From Bacteroidaceae bacterium (GTDB lineage: Bacteria > Bacteroidota > Bacteroidia > Bacteroidales > Bacteroidaceae): a DNA stretch of 64,000 nt. Every line of letters begins with the position of its first letter. Positions within the stretch are counted from its first letter, which is position 1. The stretch spans positions 1 to 64,000 of the forward strand of contig CAADWS010000004.1 of the NCBI GenBank assembly GCA_900752815.1. The letters run 5' to 3'. The notes under the pieces were generated by a model. It worked only from the letters and a program-made list of their open reading frames with translations, had not been told where the DNA came from and did no database searches. This document shows, in pieces, positions 60,003 to 64,000 of this stretch. The position numbers and the translations under genes are program-made.

Positions 60003-60095
60003 CCTGCCGCCGTAAGCTTCCGGTTTGCGGCGGCCTTCGTTTCATAATCTCCGCCCTTGCGGAAAGACTATTCTTTTAACGCAGTACCCATTACC

Positions 60096-63000
60096 ATGGC
60101 TCAGGAACAGAACTATCAGGTCAACTACTCCATCAACGTGGATGCCTCTCAGGGCACCAAGCAGGTTATCGCCTTCGGTGAGGCGGTAGGCAAGCTGGTA
60201 CAGGCGAAAGCGTCCCTGACTCCGGCCGTCACGAACATCAAGAATATGATGGACGAGATAGACCGCGTGTTCCGCACCAAGAACGGCAAGAAACGTAATT
60301 TCGATTACCGCCTGACCATCGATACGAAAAAAAGCGAAGAGAAGCTGGAACGTATCAAGGGGTTACTCACGGATATTTCCACGCTTTCCAAAGGCATCAG
60401 CCTGACCATCAATGCCGGTCAGGCTTTGGACAGCAAGAAAATCAAGGCCAACGCCAAAAGCCTTTACGAGAAAAAGGCTGCCGAGATGCGCAAAGCGGAG
60501 ATCGAAAAGAATGCCGCCTCGTCCGTTGGCACGATGGCAGACGCGCAGAAACGCATTACCAAAGCCATCGGGAAAATCAACTCCGCCCTGGTTTCCATGG
60601 AACGTGACCGGGAACTGCAAATCAAGACCGGGACGGCGGAAAACAGGTTGCAGCAGATACTTTCCCTATTGGGTCGTATCAAAAGTGCTTCTGTCATTTC
60701 TTTCAACATGCAGGGAGGCATACCATCCGAAGGACTCACACCTTCCGTTCCGGTGCCATATGCTCCGCAGGCCTTCGTAATGCCCGAAAAGGCCCGGCAA
60801 AAACTGATGGAACGGCTTTATGCAGGACAGCAGCTGCATCGCCAGAAACTGGTCCACGCGGAGGAGCTCTTTACCGCAGACCAGCGCCGTAAGGCGGCTC
60901 TGGCAGAAACCGCCGCGGCGGAAAAGCGGCGTGCCGATGAAGCGCGGGCTAAAGAACGGGAGTGCAAGAATGCCGCCCGTGCTGCGGAGAAAATACGCCG
61001 GCAGGCAGAACAGGCACGCCGTAAGGCAGAAACGGAACGTATAAAGGCCGAGCAGGCTGCAAGACGGCAGGAACAGCGCAATGCGATGCAGTCCGTCAGG
61101 CTCATGCAGCGGGAACATACTGCAGCCGGTACGCTCTACCGCAGTAAACGCCGTGCCGCCATCAACCGTATCCAGTATTCGAAAGCGCCGTCACTCAGGA
61201 ACCTCCCGTTCGCTTCGATGCTCAATGCCTATATGGGTTACAGCCTGATCCGTTCGGAACTGACGAAGGCCATCGACTATTCCAACATCATGGAATCGGC
61301 ACATTCCATCCTCCGTGTGGCGGACAGCGACCTCAAGACATTCGAGACCCGTTTTGACAGTATGGCCCGTCATGTCCGTAAAATCGGCATCGACACGAAA
61401 TACACAGCCGTGGAGATTGCCGGTGCCGTCAAATACCTGTCGATGGCGGGCATGAATATCGAGACAATCAACAAGTCCATCCGCCCGATCACGAACCTGG
61501 CACTTATCGGTGACAACGACGTGTCGTATATCGCCGACCTGGCCACGAACATCATGGCCGGTTATGATATCCATAACGACAGCATGGACAGCGTGGCGGA
61601 CATTATCTCCTCCACCATTTCCCGCTCGAATGTGAATATCGTGGAGATGGCGGAGTCATACAAGATGGCTGCCGGTTACCTGCGTATGGCGGGCGTGGAC
61701 TTCACGGAAAGCAGTGCCGCCATCGGTCTTTTGGGCAATATGGGTCTGAAGGGAACGCTGGCGGGAACCTCGTTGCGTGCTCTTTCCACACGTTTTGCCA
61801 AACCTACCAAGGAGGCACAGGAAGTTCTGGACCGCCTGGGCATCCGGTTCACGGAAATGCGCGACATCGAGGGGGTGCAGGTCGAGAAACTCCGTCCTAT
61901 AGCGGACATTTTCGAGGAATTGAACAAGAAGGGCGCGTCGATGGCGGATGTCCAGGCAATCTTCGGGAAAATTGGCGGTAACGCGGCGATGATGTTCCTG
62001 AAGAACTACGACAAACTACGAGAACTGACTTCATATAACCGGGGGTCCCAGGGCGTTTCCTCAGAACTGGCATTGGTAAAGCAGAATACGACCAAGGGAT
62101 TGTGGGCGCAGGTGACCTCCCAGCTGACCGAAGGGTTCATGCAGGCATACGAGGTGTTGGAACCCTCTATCCGCACTGTGCTCCGCACTTTTCTGGCAAA
62201 GTTCAAGGCTCCGGAATTTACCCGTGGCCTGGTGTCCATCGGGAATGCCTTGTTGGACATCTTCACCGTGATCGGCAATATCGGCGCATGGGTGACCCGC
62301 AATTTCCATTGGATAGAACCGCTTGTCTTTACAGGCGTTGTCGCGACCCGGCTGTTCAAGGTGGCGGGAGCCCTGACGAATATCGGCATCGCCATGGGGT
62401 TTATCGGCAAACAGTCTGCGGCCACGACATCAATCAGTGCCGTGCAGGGGCTGCTGGGGGCGGGTGGTATCGGTAAGGTTTCGTTTGCCCAGAAGCGGGC
62501 CATCGTGTCGGCCATGCAGTCCGCAGGCGTGGCGGGACGGGGAGCGATGAACCGCGCCTTGATGGCCGGGGGCGGTGTCATCGGAGCCAAAGGAGTCCTG
62601 CAGTCGCTGTTTGCCACACAGGTGGCTACCGGCAGCGGACTGACCGGTGCTGCCGCCTCGTTGAGTGCCATCAGTACAGGCGCGGTTGCCGCCACGGCAG
62701 GTATAGCCGCATTGGTCGGGACTTTGGGATGGGTGGCTTACAAGACCTGGAAGATAAAGGAGGCGAAGGATGCCGTACTGGAAGAGATCGAATCGAACCG
62801 CAAGTACCGTTATCCGTCCATAGAGGCACTTTACTCCTCCCTGAGCGAGACCTATAACATGGCTGTCAAGACAAAGCGTGCCGTGGACGAGGTCGTTGCC
62901 GGCAAAAGTATCGAAGAGGCTTCGGGACATAAAATCGGAGCCTTCACATCCAACTGGTGGGCCGGGTTCTTGGGGGAATTTGCCATCGCTTCATCTGAGG

Positions 63001-63938
63001 GGATGGTATCGCGAGACCATGTGTATAACATGGACAAAGCCCGTCAGGATGACATAAGGGATGCGCTTGTCACCCTTGCCAAACGCGACAGCCAGACACG
63101 TATCGATGCCGCGTACGCCGAGTTCGGGAAGATGGGTACGGTATTGGAAGTGGACGCTTTCCTCAAGACGGTAAAGGAGCGTTTCGGGCAACAGGAGAAG
63201 GATCTCGACAAGTCTTTGTGGCGTATGCAGGATGGCAAGGCCGTCTATGTGAATGATATCGGGGACAGGTCGGAAGCGGTTGCCGCCCGCACATACGACT
63301 ATGCCCGGTACATGAACACGCAGACCGTTCCGGAGATTGTGCGTGCCGCCACCGCTTATCGGAATGCCATATCGAGTGCCGCCAATGCGCATGAGCTGAT
63401 GCGTAAGGGAGGGTTCGACTTTGACCAGTTCAGGGCCTGGGGATTCGAGCAGGACGAAAACGGGCTATGGAAACAGCGGGCACTGGGGCAGAACGCCACC
63501 GATGCGCAGCGTATAGACAACATCGCGCATCGCAAGCTGGCACATACGACACTCGTGAAGTTCTTTTCATCGCTCCGGCAGACTTTCGGAGGTTCGGCGG
63601 AGGCAGCCGAGAACATCCTCCGCGTGGCGGGCTTCACTCCCGACCAGTACGGCAACGAACCGGATTCCAACGATACACGTCCGTTTGCTGCCAACCCGAT
63701 TACCAACACGCATCTGGATGACGGAGGGGCCGGCGGCAACTATTCCGGCACGGGGCGGTTGTCCTCGGCGGCACCTAAACAGGTCATCGTGAACATAGAG
63801 AGCCTGCTCAGTGTCAGGACCATCGACCTGATGAAGTCGAAGGAGGGGCAGACGGAAGAGATACAGAACCTGAAAGAACAACTGGCACAGGCGCTCATCG
63901 ATGTCGTGCATGACTTCGATGCCTCCTGGAACGCATAA
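60096..63938 (+). CDS. Tail tape measure protein, 1280 aa
   Basis: Sets tail length and may assist DNA ejection. N-terminal coiled-coil segments rich in Lys/Arg/Glu/Ala (KAALAETAAAEKRRADEARA). A TP901-type tape measure core lies near residues 395-640 (HVRKIGIDTKYTAVEIAGAV, KYLSMAGM, NLALIGDNDVSYIADLATNI, SYKMAAGYLRMAGVDFTES, LLGNMGLKGTLAGTSLRALS). Hydrophobic segments lie near 830-900. MAQEQNYQVNYSINV at 60096 is chosen over an upstream ATG. Length implies a tail of roughly 190 nm by the usual 1.5 angstroms per residue. Confidence 0.85.
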   Translation: MAQEQNYQVNYSINVDASQGTKQVIAFGEAVGKLVQAKASLTPAVTNIKNMMDEIDRVFRTKNGKKRNFDYRLTIDTKKSEEKLERIKGLLTDISTLSKGISLTINAGQALDSKKIKANAKSLYEKKAAEMRKAEIEKNAASSVGTMADAQKRITKAIGKINSALVSMERDRELQIKTGTAENRLQQILSLLGRIKSASVISFNMQGGIPSEGLTPSVPVPYAPQAFVMPEKARQKLMERLYAGQQLHRQKLVHAEELFTADQRRKAALAETAAAEKRRADEARAKERECKNAARAAEKIRRQAEQARRKAETERIKAEQAARRQEQRNAMQSVRLMQREHTAAGTLYRSKRRAAINRIQYSKAPSLRNLPFASMLNAYMGYSLIRSELTKAIDYSNIMESAHSILRVADSDLKTFETRFDSMARHVRKIGIDTKYTAVEIAGAVKYLSMAGMNIETINKSIRPITNLALIGDNDVSYIADLATNIMAGYDIHNDSMDSVADIISSTISRSNVNIVEMAESYKMAAGYLRMAGVDFTESSAAIGLLGNMGLKGTLAGTSLRALSTRFAKPTKEAQEVLDRLGIRFTEMRDIEGVQVEKLRPIADIFEELNKKGASMADVQAIFGKIGGNAAMMFLKNYDKLRELTSYNRGSQGVSSELALVKQNTTKGLWAQVTSQLTEGFMQAYEVLEPSIRTVLRTFLAKFKAPEFTRGLVSIGNALLDIFTVIGNIGAWVTRNFHWIEPLVFTGVVATRLFKVAGALTNIGIAMGFIGKQSAATTSISAVQGLLGAGGIGKVSFAQKRAIVSAMQSAGVAGRGAMNRALMAGGGVIGAKGVLQSLFATQVATGSGLTGAAASLSAISTGAVAATAGIAALVGTLGWVAYKTWKIKEAKDAVLEEIESNRKYRYPSIEALYSSLSETYNMAVKTKRAVDEVVAGKSIEEASGHKIGAFTSNWWAGFLGEFAIASSEGMVSRDHVYNMDKARQDDIRDALVTLAKRDSQTRIDAAYAEFGKMGTVLEVDAFLKTVKERFGQQEKDLDKSLWRMQDGKAVYVNDIGDRSEAVAARTYDYARYMNTQTVPEIVRAATAYRNAISSAANAHELMRKGGFDFDQFRAWGFEQDENGLWKQRALGQNATDAQRIDNIAHRKLAHTTLVKFFSSLRQTFGGSAEAAENILRVAGFTPDQYGNEPDSNDTRPFAANPITNTHLDDGGAGGNYSGTGRLSSAAPKQVIVNIESLLSVRTIDLMKSKEGQTEEIQNLKEQLAQALIDVVHDFDASWNA

Positions 63939-63950
63939 AATGAAAGGATT

Positions 63951-64000
63951 ATGGGAAGACTGATACAAATCGCGGCCTCGACTTTGTTGAGCGGAGGCAT
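63951..64000 (+). CDS. Start of the next tail gene, truncated by the window
   Basis: ATG at 63951 begins MGRLIQIAASTLLSGG and runs off the end. Too short to identify; a tail hub or baseplate gene is expected here. Confidence 0.4.
   Translation, partial: MGRLIQIAASTLLSGG

Overview
The window looks like DNA from a Bacteroidales gut bacterium (Bacteroides, Parabacteroides or Alistipes type). The clues are Bacteroidales-type promoters (TTTG, about 19 bases, TAnnTTTG), few Shine-Dalgarno sites, tightly packed 4-base ATGA overlaps, and families typical of Bacteroidales mobile elements (LPD28-like, DUF3846-like, DpnD/PcfM-like and isolated MutS domain I-like proteins). No housekeeping gene or complete RNA gene was found, so the window appears to be entirely accessory DNA.

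Positions 1 to about 39,050 form a long minus-strand block of some 65 small, mostly acidic hypothetical genes, read from right to left in operon-like runs. Recognisable members are an RNase HI, two stand-alone MutS domain I-like proteins, a radical SAM protein, a short tyrosine recombinase, a DUF932-like protein and several zinc-ribbon proteins. Two insertions interrupt the block. One is an IS110-family element around 35.5-37.1 kb, whose non-coding flank folds like a bridge RNA. The other is a reverse transcriptase cassette at 26.9-29.0 kb.

The reverse transcriptase cassette is the most interesting object here. A 420-residue reverse transcriptase with a YSDD active site and an unusual motif 4 is followed, directly after its stop codon, by about 830 non-coding bases. 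These tile into five units of 157-173 bases. Each unit has a conserved 24-position box, then a long hairpin whose stem sequence is private to that unit but whose apical loop keeps a GTTAG-like core. In most units an outer stem encloses both. A sixth, solitary unit lies at 25.14-25.29 kb behind another gene. The cassette is bracketed by a 12-base direct repeat that recreates the last codons and stop of the gene it interrupts, so it appears to have been inserted as a unit. It does not match a group II intron, a retron or a diversity-generating retroelement.

Positions 39.05-42.2 kb are a junction: a tRNA-like T-arm fragment, AT-rich non-coding DNA and one orphan plus-strand gene. An ATPase plus TOPRIM-like pair (RloA/RloB type, candidate phage defence) follows at 42.3-44.1 kb.

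From about 44.3 kb to the end lies a Mu-like (transposable-type) phage structural module. A divergent minus-strand group contains a KilA-N regulator. The late genes then run on the plus strand: DUF935 portal, MuF, gpG-like, neck protein, ClpP-like protease with nested scaffold, major capsid, DUF2586 sheath, tube, N6-adenine methyltransferase, tail assembly chaperones and tape measure. A reversed cargo island (metallophosphoesterase plus an AbiE-like toxin-antitoxin pair) sits between the methyltransferase and the chaperones. Three late-gene starts share a two-part upstream motif that could be a late promoter.
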